A stretch of DNA of 64,000 nt from an uncultured Methanobrevibacter sp. GTDB taxonomy: Archaea; Methanobacteriota; Methanobacteria; Methanobacteriales; Methanobacteriaceae. Shown here piece after piece: positions 10,574 through 20,542 of the stretch (position 1 is the first letter of the stretch; every line of letters begins with the position of its first letter). The stretch lies in the NCBI RefSeq assembly GCF_902771435.1, contig NZ_CACXXB010000006.1, positions 1-64,000 of the forward strand, read 5' to 3'. The notes beneath the pieces were generated by a model, which made no database searches, was not told where the DNA came from, and saw only the letters and a program-made list of their open reading frames with translations. Position numbers and translations under genes: made by a program.

Positions 10574-12256
10574 GTGTCAAATGAAATTATTTCTCATAAA
10601 TTCCGGGAATTGTTGTTGCCGTCATTGCTTATAGCAATGGCTTTAAACATAGCTTCTGTTGTTGATGCAAGTTTTGTATCAACATATATCGGACACAATG
10701 CACAGGCGGCTTTACAGGTATTGGAACCTTTGGTATTGTTAATCACAATATTTGAATGGCTGTTTGGATTGGGAGGTCAAATTTTAGCTTTAAATAAAAA
10801 GGCGGAATTTGATGAAGATGGGAGCAACCATTATTTCACAACTTCAATGCTTGCAACAATAGTTCTCTCAATTTTGATTTTATTGGTAAGCTTTTTATTT
10901 AAGGATGCCTTAATTAATCTATTGCATCCAACTGCCGGAGCACTACCTTATGTAAACGCATATAGTGTATATTTATTCATTAGTTTCCCAATTGCAACTG
11001 TATTGGGGGTTTTATGTCAGTTCATTCGTGTTGATGGACAACCAAATTTTGCTTCAGGGGTAATTATTCTTGTAAATATTATCAATATCATTTTAGATTA
11101 TTTGTTCCTCGGCATTTTACATATGGGCATTGAAGGAGCATCACTTGCAATGTTGATAGGTTATGTAGTTGGATCAATGTGTATCTTAAAATATCATTTT
11201 GATTCAAAAAGAACTTTCAGATTCGTTTTATCCAAATTGAAATTAAGGACTTGGATAACCTCAACAATTGAAATAATTAAAATTGGTCTTCCAGGCGCAA
11301 GTATGGGCTTTTTTAATGTATTGTTGATCTATATCATGAATTTAATTGTCAGTGGAGTTTTAGGAGAGCTAGGTTTGGACATATTCAATGTGTGTGTGAG
11401 TGCATTGTTGATAATTAGTATTTTAATTATGGGATTTGCCGAAACATTATCTTCCATTGTTCCTATTTATTATGCGCAAAATGATTATTATAACCTGAAG
11501 CATATTGTGCGAAAATCAGTTATTATAACATTAGCATGTTCAGTGTTATTCACTGTATTTCTGTTAGTGTATCCTGATGGATTATTAATATTTTTCAAAC
11601 TTCACCAAATGCCTAATGATTCATTAGTGGAAAATGCGATTAGAATATACTCATTAGCATTCATACCTATGGCATTTTCAACTATGCTGTTGTTTTATTA
11701 TGAAGGAATTGAAAGAACCGTCGAATCCGGTATCATTACAGTCATTTCAGAATTTCTAGGGCCGTTAATGTTTACATACTTATTGTTCCCTTACATTGGC
11801 ATCACCAGTGTCTGGTTATCTTTCTCGTTAGGTTTTGTTCTATCTATAGTTGCCGTTGTCATTTATGTAAAACTAGTTGAAAGAAATGACAGCGAATATT
11901 ATGGCCTGTTTTTCATTAAAAAGGGTTTAATAGAAAAAACTAGGAATTACACTTTAGAAAGCAAAAATGATGTTGTGAAATCTGAAATGTTCAGTCATTT
12001 GGAGAGTTTGAATGTGGAAAATTCATCTATTGAAACATTGGATAATATAATAAACACCATTTTTGATTCAAACAATAAAAAAGTGCATGTGGAAATATTA
12101 TTGATAGACTATGATGATAAAATTACCATCAATATGAAGGATGAGGGAAAAAGGGAAGTATTGAAAGATATTGAAAAATCCTTTTCACAAGATAACATCA
12201 AAGTTAGTGAAGTGTTGGGATTTAATAATATTGAATATGAAATTAATAGGAGCTAA
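10574..12256 (+). CDS. MATE-family efflux protein with C-terminal HATPase-like domain
   Basis: Multidrug/toxin exporter of the MATE family with about twelve membrane segments over residues 10-440. It lies directly behind the NRPS and probably exports its product. I prefer GTG at 10574 because a GGGTGA site (10563-10568) sits 5 nt before it; ATG at 10559 would overlap the NRPS stop by 4 nt. The last about 110 residues are soluble and not part of a normal MATE: after a linker comes a segment with NIINTIF, then DYDDKITINMKDEGK and a final FNNIEYEIN. This resembles a small RsbW/SpoIIAB-type HATPase domain, possibly degenerate because the glycine-rich ATP lid is not obvious. The MATE call is firm; the C-terminal domain is by eye. 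The gene ends in a hairpin terminator at 12318-12352. Confidence 0.88.
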   Translation: MSNEIISHKFRELLLPSLLIAMALNIASVVDASFVSTYIGHNAQAALQVLEPLVLLITIFEWLFGLGGQILALNKKAEFDEDGSNHYFTTSMLATIVLSILILLVSFLFKDALINLLHPTAGALPYVNAYSVYLFISFPIATVLGVLCQFIRVDGQPNFASGVIILVNIINIILDYLFLGILHMGIEGASLAMLIGYVVGSMCILKYHFDSKRTFRFVLSKLKLRTWITSTIEIIKIGLPGASMGFFNVLLIYIMNLIVSGVLGELGLDIFNVCVSALLIISILIMGFAETLSSIVPIYYAQNDYYNLKHIVRKSVIITLACSVLFTVFLLVYPDGLLIFFKLHQMPNDSLVENAIRIYSLAFIPMAFSTMLLFYYEGIERTVESGIITVISEFLGPLMFTYLLFPYIGITSVWLSFSLGFVLSIVAVVIYVKLVERNDSEYYGLFFIKKGLIEKTRNYTLESKNDVVKSEMFSHLESLNVENSSIETLDNIINTIFDSNNKKVHVEILLIDYDDKITINMKDEGKREVLKDIEKSFSQDNIKVSEVLGFNNIEYEINRS

Positions 12257-12317
12257 CTAATTTTCTTTAGCTTCTTTTATTTAATATTTTTAGATTTTTG
12301 AAAACAGTTCCCATTGA

Positions 12318-12352
12318 ACTATCTTGGATTCAATAATTCAAGGTAGTTTTTT
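12318..12352 (+). terminator. Hairpin plus T tract after the MATE gene
   Basis: AACTATCTTG (12318-12327) pairs with CAAGGTAGTT (12340-12349) with one G-U, followed by a short T run. It lies 60 nt after the MATE stop. Confidence 0.6.
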
Positions 12353-12403
12353 CATATCTGAAGAGAAAGTTTTCGCCGAATAAATCATAATTCTCCGCAC
12401 ACT

Positions 12404-12439
12404 AAAAAGAAAAAAATCAGTAGATGTTAATACATCTAC
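12404..12439 (-). terminator. Hairpin plus U tract enclosing the adhesin stop codon
   Basis: GTAGATG (12420-12426) pairs with CATCTAC (12433-12439). The stop of the minus-strand adhesin gene (12436-12438) lies within the stem, and on the minus strand the hairpin is followed by a U-rich run (A-rich 12404-12416 on plus). Confidence 0.6.
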
Positions 12440-15306
12440 CTGACGGTTAGTTTTGCCTTAACAGTTTTTGCTTTGTAGTATTTGCTGCCTTTATATTTTA
12501 TTACTGCAGTAAATTTGCCTTTTTTGGTCAATTTGGCAATCTTAAAGATTGCTTTTCCCAGATTATTGGTTGTTGCATAATAGGTTTTACCCTTAACCTT
12601 TAATGTGATTTTTGTTTTTTTCATTGCCTTGTTTTTATTGGTTTTTAAGATTACCTGATATTTTTTGGTTTTAACTGTTCTTTTAAATGACTTTGCCTTG
12701 GCAGTCAGTTTTGGAGTTGCCTTTTTAACAGTGACTTTAACGGATTTTGTTGATTTGATATGATTAGCATCTCCTGCAAATGTGATTTTTGCAGTGTATG
12801 ATGATTTTGGGGCCAAAGCATTTGTTGTCAATTTGGCTTTCCCGTTTTTATCTGTTGTTATTGTTTTTGCACTTTTGATTTTAACTGATATTTTTGCACG
12901 CTTAATAGGAGTTGAAAATTCGTCCTTTAAGGTCACATAGAGATATTTGCCTCCATTATAGACTGTTGTCAGGTCTGAAGCAGAGATTTTTGTTGAGAGT
13001 TTATTGATATTTAATGTAATATTGGATGTGACATCAAATTCTGTGGCATTAATGACTGCAGAATATGATCCTGCATCCAATCTAGGTGTCCACTGCTCAC
13101 CGCTCAGCAAATGGTCTGATAGAATTAAAACATCATTTTCATAAACCTTAACCTCAATGGCACTGTCAGTTATATTAAATCCGCTTTTGGCTGTAAGGTT
13201 AAATGTCACTTTATCATCTGAACTATAAACGGAAGTGAAATTGGAAACGTTTAAATCAGGGTAGAGAATTTCTGTGTTAACGAGGGTATCACAATCAGTT
13301 TTGAAAATACAGCTGTCTGCCAATCCATCAGAGATGGCACCACCCTCAGGCGCTGAATTATTTTTGAAAATGCAGTTGACAGCTGACAATTCACTGCTGG
13401 CACCTCCCCAGGAGGATGCATAGTTTGTCTCAAATGTACACTTTATGGCAGAACCGATATTAATGGCACCACCGTACATTGCAGTATTGCCCTTAAAAGT
13501 ACAGTTTATAGCAGAAATTCCATTCATGGCTCCTCCACAGGCATCTGCCACATTATCAGTGAAGATAGAGTTTATGGTATAACCTCCGCATATGGCCCCA
13601 CCACTTGAAGATGCATAGTTTGAGGCGAAAGTACAGTTTATAGCACTGCCTGAATATAGGGCTCCTCCGTAGCTGGCATGATTATTTTTGAATGTGCAGT
13701 TTATTGATGTGGAGTTTCCCCAAACGGCACCGCCGTCACCAAATACATTGGAATTTATAAAAACAATATCTCTGAATACAACATTACTTGCCAGAACTTT
13801 AAAAATACGAACAGAATTTTCACCATCCAAAGTAAATCCGTTGCCGTAGATAGTTAAATTATGGTCAATGACAATCCCATCTTTAAAACTGGCATCGGTT
13901 ATGAAAAAGTAATTGTAACTTTTATTCAGATAGATTACTGATTCATTAGTGCTGATAAGATCATATAAATCAGAAAAGGAGCTTAAGCTTTGTCTGTCAA
14001 AGAATGTGACATTACTGGTGTCATTAACTGTGTTGTTGGCGAATCTGGAGTCAGTTGAAACCTTGGCATTGGAGACAGCTCCGCCAACATCTGCTGTATT
14101 GTGGTTGAATGTTGAGTTGACTGCCATGATTTTAGACATTGCACCCCCATTGGCTGCAGAGTTATATTCAAACAAACAATCAGCCACACCGGAATCATAA
14201 ACAGCCCCGCCTTCTTTTTTGGCATGATTATTTGTTAAATTCGAACTGAGAACAACGCCTCCACAGATTGCTCCACCATTTTCAGTGGCATAGTTTGCGT
14301 AAAACAGACAGTCTGATGCATTGATTTTGTAGCCCGCTCCACCATTGGTGGCAGAATTGTTTTTGAAGATGCAGTTAATTGAGGTTTTACCCTCAGCATA
14401 AATTGCTCCACCTTCATTTGCATTATTGCTGATGAATATACAGTCCCTGGTGGAACTTCCATAGATTGCACCGCCCCATTCTTCGGCAAAGTTGGAAGTG
14501 AAGGTACAATTTACAACAGAGGCTTTTGCCCCATAGATTGCACCGCCGTTAAATGCAGAATTATTTTTAAAATTGCAGTTCTCAAATGAACTGCTTGATA
14601 CATATGCTGCTCCGCCATTAACTTCAGCCCAATTGTCTTTAAAGCTACAGTTGATATAATTTCCGTAAGCGGAAGCGCCACCAGTAGAGGCGTGATTGTC
14701 GTTGAAACTGCAGTTTATGCAGGAACATCCGTGAGTTGCAGCTCCCCAATTAGCTGAATTGTTTGTGAATATGCAGTTTATTGCTGTAGTTTCACCGTAG
14801 ATAGCTCCACCATCATTTGCATGATTATTTTTGAAAATACAGTCAATTACAGTTGCTTTTCCCTTAATTGCTCCACCTTCATACATATTCTTTCCATTGA
14901 CAAAAACTATGTCTTTAAAAACAACACTGCCGATATTGTCATACACAAGAAAGATACGGGCATTGCCTCCTGCGTCAATTGTTGAACCGTTACCGTAAAT
15001 TGTCATGGCACGCTTTATATAGATTCCATTTTTTAAACCTGAATCTGAATCATTGTTGAATATATAATCGTCATCCAGATAGATTTCAGAACCTGTGGCA
15101 TTATTTATCTTTGTATACAGATCCGAAAATGTTTTAGGATTTTTTGAAATTGAATCTGTGTATTTTACACATGTAACATCCTCCGTATTGTCCATGGCAT
15201 CCGTTGTATTGTCCGCAGCACATGATGTGGAAACGGCCAAAAGAAAGACAATAACTATTGATAAAATCATCACTTTTTGGTTAGAAATAATTCTGCTTTT
15301 TACCAT
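12436..15306 (-). CDS. Adhesin-like surface protein (beta-helix plus Ig-like domains)
   Basis: Secreted 956-residue protein. The N-terminus is a signal peptide (basic start, hydrophobic core, cleavage near TSCAADN at about 31). Two parallel beta-helix blocks follow, each opened by FSDLY and then IYGNGxTxD and DIVFxN signatures, with many short NCxFxNNxAxxGGAIxG-type rungs (chlamydial Pmp / right-handed beta-helix style). The second block starts about 380 residues after the first, suggesting internal duplication. From about residue 735 come Ig-like/Big-type domains ending in a Lys-rich C-terminus (YKAKTVKAKLTVR), which resembles the C-terminus of the secreted Ppx/GppA protein at 51.8 kb and may hold both in the wall. 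No LPXTG-like signal or C-terminal membrane helix is seen. Probably binds other microbes, host or feed surfaces; the ligand is unknown. Confidence 0.88.
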   Translation of the reverse strand: MVKSRIISNQKVMILSIVIVFLLAVSTSCAADNTTDAMDNTEDVTCVKYTDSISKNPKTFSDLYTKINNATGSEIYLDDDYIFNNDSDSGLKNGIYIKRAMTIYGNGSTIDAGGNARIFLVYDNIGSVVFKDIVFVNGKNMYEGGAIKGKATVIDCIFKNNHANDGGAIYGETTAINCIFTNNSANWGAATHGCSCINCSFNDNHASTGGASAYGNYINCSFKDNWAEVNGGAAYVSSSSFENCNFKNNSAFNGGAIYGAKASVVNCTFTSNFAEEWGGAIYGSSTRDCIFISNNANEGGAIYAEGKTSINCIFKNNSATNGGAGYKINASDCLFYANYATENGGAICGGVVLSSNLTNNHAKKEGGAVYDSGVADCLFEYNSAANGGAMSKIMAVNSTFNHNTADVGGAVSNAKVSTDSRFANNTVNDTSNVTFFDRQSLSSFSDLYDLISTNESVIYLNKSYNYFFITDASFKDGIVIDHNLTIYGNGFTLDGENSVRIFKVLASNVVFRDIVFINSNVFGDGGAVWGNSTSINCTFKNNHASYGGALYSGSAINCTFASNYASSSGGAICGGYTINSIFTDNVADACGGAMNGISAINCTFKGNTAMYGGAINIGSAIKCTFETNYASSWGGASSELSAVNCIFKNNSAPEGGAISDGLADSCIFKTDCDTLVNTEILYPDLNVSNFTSVYSSDDKVTFNLTAKSGFNITDSAIEVKVYENDVLILSDHLLSGEQWTPRLDAGSYSAVINATEFDVTSNITLNINKLSTKISASDLTTVYNGGKYLYVTLKDEFSTPIKRAKISVKIKSAKTITTDKNGKAKLTTNALAPKSSYTAKITFAGDANHIKSTKSVKVTVKKATPKLTAKAKSFKRTVKTKKYQVILKTNKNKAMKKTKITLKVKGKTYYATTNNLGKAIFKIAKLTKKGKFTAVIKYKGSKYYKAKTVKAKLTVR

Positions 15307-15794
15307 AATTCATATTATATTGTGATTTAATATATTTTTTTTGAAAAAATAATTTAAAAGATAAATATTTTTTACATTTTCTGGAAAAATTTAAATTATT
15401 TAAAATTATCGTGTTCACAAATCTGCTTTTGTTCTGCCTATGTAAGGTGGGATATTGCAAGCATATGATATATTTTATTAAATTGTCGAATAATTTTTAA
15501 ATTTTTTAAATTTTTTATTTTTTTTATTAATTATATTTTTCAATATTATAATTTTAAAAACTTCTTGTGTTATTTTGTTTTATTTTAATATTTTTTTTAA
15601 TTTTATCCAACCAATTTAAAATCACGATTTTTTTTTTTAAAAAATATTCAATAATTTTAAATAAATTTATTAATTTAGTCAAATTTGTTTACTTTAAAAA
15701 TTATAAATTAAATAATGTTTAAATTTAAATCAAAGAATTTAAATATAATGCACAAAAAATTATTTATCATATAATATTTAATGGAACTGATATT
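15307..15794. other. Intergenic, divergent promoter region
   Basis: 488 bp, strongly AT-rich, between the divergent adhesin (minus) and SAP-repeat (plus) genes. It must hold both promoters, but the many TATA-like tracts make single boxes ambiguous. Apart from one less AT-rich patch near 15415-15465 I see no gene or convincing structure. Confidence 0.5.
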
Positions 15795-18700
15795 ATGACG
15801 GAAAAGAAAATTAAAACATTAACTGCCGAAGAAGTATCTAATGAATACACCGTTGCAGAACTAAGATCTATTTTAAAAGAAAATGATTTAAGTACTTCAG
15901 GCAAAAAGAAAGATTTGGTTGAAAGAGTTTTACCTATCTTAAATGAAGATTCAGCTGAGCCATCCAGTGACGATAGTGAAGCTGAAAAAGTAGATTTGTC
16001 TCCTCTAGTTGCTGAAGATCCGGTAACTTCTGCACTAAGTAATTATGGTATTAATTATGATGAATTGGCTATTAAAGACAAAATCTCCAAGGGAGAGGAT
16101 ACCACTTTAAATATTGAGGGTTTCACTCAAAACGGTTTGAGCATGTCTGATTCCACTATGTCTATTGTAGCTGCTTCAGATTCTTCAAATGTCGATTTGA
16201 AAATGAACATTCCTGAAGTTTCCTACTCAGACTATGAAAGTACAGTATTCACATTCAAAGACCTTGATTTATCTATTTTGCCAAGTTCAGATCCACAAAG
16301 CCTTGAGTTTTCAGCATTTCTGGATAGTTTGGAGATAATAACTGAAAGGGATTATGTAAATTTGAAAGATCTTGATTTGATTTTCAAAGCTTTTCCTGAT
16401 GAAAACGGCATAGCTGTAGATATTGGCATAAACAGCTTTTTATATCCTAACTTTAATAATGGAACTTTCAACTTTAAGGACCTTGATTTCAGTATGTCAA
16501 TAGGTGCCGACGGACAAAAACTAAATATATCAATAAACTTGCCTTCATTAAATCTCATAAGCAAAGACTATAAGGTAAATGTGTCCGATTTAAATCTGGA
16601 TATTGTATTGGCTGATTTAAATTTATCAGATCTTGACATATCCATATCCATGGCTGATTTCAAATACACAAACTTTGATGATGTTAATGTTAATATGGAT
16701 AATGTAAATGTATCCCTTGTTCCTGTTGTCAATGCAAATAGTTTTGATGTAGTTATCGGTATGGATAGTTTTGATTTCACGGGTACAAGTTTCGATGAAT
16801 TGTTCCCAATGTTAAATGTCGATACTGCAACCTTTAAAAACGCCACTGCTGCTGATGAATTCCCTGTTAATCTGATTGGTCATATATCTCCGTTAGATGT
16901 TTATCAAATGGACTTATTAGCCATTGGTGCTCTTTTAAGTTCTGGATTTGACATGGATACCTACATGAGAAACATGTCTAGCTTATATAGCGGCTCTTTC
17001 ATCGGTGCCGATGAAATTTCCAGTGCAACAATATCAGATTTAGCCTTTGGTATAGCTGACATATTTAAAAACTTTGATTATTCAACTTTGGATGGAATTG
17101 TGCTTAATTTATCAGGATTGGTTGAATCAGCAGGTATTGATTTTGCTGAATTCGGTATTGACATGTCAGATTATGATTTGTCTGCAATCAGCGTGCCGGA
17201 ATTTATTGACGCCCTTAAAGATTCTGTCTTTAGCCTGCCTGCAGTTACATCTGTTTTAAATATATTAACAATGGACTTTGGAAATCTTGACCTGTCCAGT
17301 ATTTTAATTAAACTTGATTTGGAAAAAATCGACTTTTCTGATTTATTAGCCAGTCTTAATTTAACCAACGAGGATATGATTGGCATTTTGGATATGCTCG
17401 AAAATTCAGACCTTGATTTAGGAAAAATATTTGAAAACTTCGATTATTCAATTTTAGATACAATTGTGCTTGATTTATCCGGTGTGGTTGATTCATTAGG
17501 CATTGATGTTGCTGCTTTAGGCATCGGCTTAGAAGACCTTGATTTATCTGCAATTAAATTGTCAGAAATTATGGGTATCCTGAATAATTTCGAGTTTGAC
17601 ATGTCTACTATTTCTGCATTGCTGAAATTATTAGATATTGATGTGGATGAACTTGATTTAGATGGTTTAATAAAAAGTTTTGATGCTGAAAACTTTGACA
17701 TATCTGCCTTATTAGCAAGTCTTAATATATCCCTTGATGATCTTTCCGCCATTATTGATATGTTCAATAATTCAGACCTTGACTTTGAAAAAATATTTGA
17801 AAACTTTGATTATTCCTGTCTGGATGCAATTGAACTTAATTTATCTGGATTGGTTGATTCATTAGGCATTGATTTGGCTGCTTTAGGTATTGACCTGTCC
17901 GATTATGATTTATCTGCAATCAAAATTTCAGAAATTATGGGTATTTTCGATAATTTCGAGTTTGACATGTCTACTATTTCTGCATTGCTGAAATTATTAG
18001 GTATTGATGTGGAAAAACTTGATTTCGAAGGTTTAATTGCCAGTTTTGATGCTGAAAACTTTGACATGTCCAGTTTATTGGCCAGTCTTAACTTAGAGGA
18101 ATTGGATATTGAAAGCATTACAGCTATGTTTGAAAATTCAGACATTGACTGGGAAAAAATGTTTGAAAACTGCGATTATTCAAGTATGGATGGTCTGGTG
18201 CTTGATTTATCCGGATTGATTGAATCAGCAGGTATTGACTTGGCCCAATTCGGTATTGATGAGTCAGAGTATGACTTCTCTGCAATTAGCGTACCAGATC
18301 TTGTCGGTATCTTTAATAATCCTGATTATGACATGTCCGAATTTGACTTATCCAGTATTGACATTGGCGGACTTGATGTGTCCAGTTTAGTTGCCAGTTT
18401 TGATGCTGAAAACTTTGACGTATCTCCTTTATTAGCTAGTCTTAATATATCAAGTGAAGATCTTTCTGCAATTATCGAAATGTTCAATAATCCAGAACTT
18501 GATTTAGCTGCTATGTTTGAAAACGTTGATTATTCCTGTTTAGGTGCAATTGAACTTAATTTAACTGGTTTAATTGATTCATTAGGTATTGATTTAGCTG
18601 ATTTAGGTATTGACCTGTCTGATTATGATTTATCTGCAATCAAATTGTCAGACCTTATTGACATCTTTAATAATTGCGAATTTGACATGTCCACACTTGC

Positions 18701-19676
18701 AGCTTTGTTAAAATTAGTAGGCATTGACGTAGATGACCTTGACTTGGAAGGTTTAATAGCCAGTTTTGATGTTGAAAACATTGACCTATCTGCTATTTTG
18801 GCCAGTCTTAATTTATCCAGCGATGATCTTTCAAAAATTTTAGAAATATTCACTAATCTTGATTTAGATGCCATATTTAGAAACTTTGATTATTCCTGTT
18901 TCGGTGCAATTGTGCTTGATTTATCCGGATTGATTGATTCATTAGGCATTGATTTGGCTGCTTTAGGTATTGACCTGTCAGATTATGACGTGTCTGCAAT
19001 CACATTGTCCGATCTTATGGACATTTTCGGTAATTTTGACTTTGACATGTCTACTCTTGCAGTCCTGTTAAAATTAGTCGGCCTTGACCTAGATGACATT
19101 GATTTGGAAGGATTAATAAAAGGTATTGACTTTGAAAATATTGACATGGATGCTTTATTGTCCAGTTTCAATTTATCCATGGATGACCTTGCTGCATTTT
19201 CAGAGATGTTCGAAAATCCAGACTTTGATTTAGCTGCTATGCTTGAAAACTTAGATTATTCCTGTTTGGATGCAGTTGTGCTTGATTTATCTGGAGTGAT
19301 GGATTCAGTAGATATTGATTTTGATAGTTTGGATATTAATTTGAAAGGTTATGACCTCTCTGAAATTAGATTGTCCGATGTTATTGACATCTTACGTAAT
19401 TCTGAATTTGTCATGACTGTCGCTAATGCTTTGTTAAAAGTATGCAATATTGACTGGGATGAACTTGATATGTCCGGACTAATAGTTAAATTTGATGTAG
19501 ATGAACTTGATATGTCTGCTTTATTAACTAGTCTAGATTTACCTGTGGATATTGAAGGTATTTTATCCATGTTCGAAATGTACGGTTTTGATTTATCAGA
19601 ATTCCTGAATCAATTCTTAGGAATGTTCATGGAAAGTGCCGCTCCTGAAATTGCTGGTGCTTCTGATGATGAATAG
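15795..19676 (+). CDS. SAP-domain protein with seven 122-residue acidic Leu/Asp-rich repeats
   Basis: 1293 residues, no signal peptide and no membrane helix, hence probably cytoplasmic. Residues about 13-50 (YTVAELRSILKENDLSTSGK, then KKDLVERV) form a SAP helix-extension-helix motif, normally a nucleic-acid binder. Residues about 80-350 hold five loose units built around FKDLDLS or similar. From about residue 425 seven tandem units follow, each opened by NxDYSxxxxIxLxLSGLxxSxGID and containing DFDMST, SFDAENFD and LLASLN blocks. The unit openings at 17070, 17436, 17802, 18168, 18522, 18882 and 19248 are 366 bp apart, except 354 and 360 for the fourth and fifth. The repeats are very rich in Asp, Leu, Ser and Ile and poor in basic residues. 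I do not recognise the repeat family. Possible roles are scaffold, cation-binding or DNA-organising protein; none is shown. Confidence 0.85.
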   Translation: MTEKKIKTLTAEEVSNEYTVAELRSILKENDLSTSGKKKDLVERVLPILNEDSAEPSSDDSEAEKVDLSPLVAEDPVTSALSNYGINYDELAIKDKISKGEDTTLNIEGFTQNGLSMSDSTMSIVAASDSSNVDLKMNIPEVSYSDYESTVFTFKDLDLSILPSSDPQSLEFSAFLDSLEIITERDYVNLKDLDLIFKAFPDENGIAVDIGINSFLYPNFNNGTFNFKDLDFSMSIGADGQKLNISINLPSLNLISKDYKVNVSDLNLDIVLADLNLSDLDISISMADFKYTNFDDVNVNMDNVNVSLVPVVNANSFDVVIGMDSFDFTGTSFDELFPMLNVDTATFKNATAADEFPVNLIGHISPLDVYQMDLLAIGALLSSGFDMDTYMRNMSSLYSGSFIGADEISSATISDLAFGIADIFKNFDYSTLDGIVLNLSGLVESAGIDFAEFGIDMSDYDLSAISVPEFIDALKDSVFSLPAVTSVLNILTMDFGNLDLSSILIKLDLEKIDFSDLLASLNLTNEDMIGILDMLENSDLDLGKIFENFDYSILDTIVLDLSGVVDSLGIDVAALGIGLEDLDLSAIKLSEIMGILNNFEFDMSTISALLKLLDIDVDELDLDGLIKSFDAENFDISALLASLNISLDDLSAIIDMFNNSDLDFEKIFENFDYSCLDAIELNLSGLVDSLGIDLAALGIDLSDYDLSAIKISEIMGIFDNFEFDMSTISALLKLLGIDVEKLDFEGLIASFDAENFDMSSLLASLNLEELDIESITAMFENSDIDWEKMFENCDYSSMDGLVLDLSGLIESAGIDLAQFGIDESEYDFSAISVPDLVGIFNNPDYDMSEFDLSSIDIGGLDVSSLVASFDAENFDVSPLLASLNISSEDLSAIIEMFNNPELDLAAMFENVDYSCLGAIELNLTGLIDSLGIDLADLGIDLSDYDLSAIKLSDLIDIFNNCEFDMSTLAALLKLVGIDVDDLDLEGLIASFDVENIDLSAILASLNLSSDDLSKILEIFTNLDLDAIFRNFDYSCFGAIVLDLSGLIDSLGIDLAALGIDLSDYDVSAITLSDLMDIFGNFDFDMSTLAVLLKLVGLDLDDIDLEGLIKGIDFENIDMDALLSSFNLSMDDLAAFSEMFENPDFDLAAMLENLDYSCLDAVVLDLSGVMDSVDIDFDSLDINLKGYDLSEIRLSDVIDILRNSEFVMTVANALLKVCNIDWDELDMSGLIVKFDVDELDMSALLTSLDLPVDIEGILSMFEMYGFDLSEFLNQFLGMFMESAAPEIAGASDDE
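17070..19613 (+). repeat. Seven tandem 366-bp coding repeats
   Basis: In-frame direct repeats, 354-366 bp each. Units 2 and 3 are the closest pair by eye, as are 5 and 6. The length changes are multiples of 3, so the frame is held by selection on the protein. Confidence 0.9.
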
Positions 19677-20035
19677 TTGTCTTGAAGAACATTAAATATC
19701 TGTATAATTCAATGCAGTAAATGAATATCAAAAAGTATAAGAAAAATAGTAGTGGAATAATTTTCACTATTATTAATTATTTTTTTTTAAAAAATCAAAT
19801 TTAAACTCATTTTAAATCAAATTTACAAGGTTGTTGATGTAAATTAATTTCAAAAGCTAAACTATTTTTATAAAAAAATTTTTGAAGTTTGCATTAAAAT
19901 TTCAATCGAAGATGATATTGATAATCTTAAAAAATAAAAAGAAACAACAGAAGAAATTCAATAGCTTATTTTTTTTCTTCTATTGCAATTGACAGAATAT
20001 TGTTTGTAGGATTTTGTTAAATTAATTAACAAACA
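19677..20035. other. Intergenic with terminator
   Basis: 359 bp of AT-rich sequence between two genes that converge here. It holds the terminator at 19745-19788 and, next to the minus-strand stop, an inverted repeat TTTGTTAA/TTAACAAA (20013-20033). No gene is seen. Confidence 0.5.
19745..19788 (+). terminator. Hairpin plus T8 after the SAP-repeat gene
   Basis: AATAGTAGTG (19745-19754) pairs with CACTATTATT (19765-19774), with one G-U, followed by AATTAT and eight T. Confidence 0.6.
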
Positions 20036-20542
20036 TTATTTTGCTTTATATGTGTCTGCAACTTTTTTGAGGGTGTCTAAATTATCGGATTGAAGTGAAA
20101 CTAATTTGGATCCGTCGTGGTAAACTAACATGTAGTCGCAATATGGGCCTTTATCTGGAAGTTTGGATAAATCTCCGATAGACCAATTACCATAACTCTG
20201 ATTGGTTAAATTACTTGTATTTTGAGCTATGACACGTATATAATCCTCTGCTGAATTAACTACTGCTGAACCAGTTAATACGTCCACTTGTTTTAAATCA
20301 GTTGAATTGGAAGTTACATTGAATGAATTAACAGTCAAACCTGTTTTTTCAATGGTAGCGTTTGCAACCTGAGTGTCTGCAGGCAATGATAATGTAAAGT
20401 TATCAAATTCTATGGTCTTATTAACTGGTGCTGATGTATTTCCACCACTTAAAAAGTCTAAAAAGCCGGCACTTGCTACATTTAAGCAGGAAAGTACAGC
20501 CAAAGTAATTAATAGTATAATGGCTATTTTTTTAAAGTTCAT
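20036..20542 (-). CDS. Small secreted protein of unknown function
   Basis: 168 residues. A clear signal peptide (MNFKKIAIILLITLAVLSCL, cleavage near NVASA-G) is followed by a Asn/Thr/Ser-rich, mostly beta-looking domain with several N-glycosylation-type sequons (NTS, NKT, NFT, NLT, NQS, NWS). The tail, with DYMLVYHDGSKLVSLQSDNL, looks folded. The start ATG at 20540-20542 has a GAGGAG-like site upstream (plus-strand ctcctc at 20549-20554). I do not recognise the family; small secreted proteins of this design are common in Methanobrevibacter. It stands alone, divergent from the phosphatase gene at 21.2 kb. Confidence 0.75.
   Translation of the reverse strand: MNFKKIAIILLITLAVLSCLNVASAGFLDFLSGGNTSAPVNKTIEFDNFTLSLPADTQVANATIEKTGLTVNSFNVTSNSTDLKQVDVLTGSAVVNSAEDYIRVIAQNTSNLTNQSYGNWSIGDLSKLPDKGPYCDYMLVYHDGSKLVSLQSDNLDTLKKVADTYKAK

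Noticed and set aside
13949-14489. Short ORFs on both strands within the adhesin gene
   Set aside because: Repetitive Gly/Asn-rich coding sequence creates them; none has a ribosome site or recognisable product.
17070-19613. Regularly spaced direct repeats that might suggest a CRISPR array
   Set aside because: The period is 354-366 bp, the repeats are in frame, diverged and fully coding; no short identical repeats with unique spacers.
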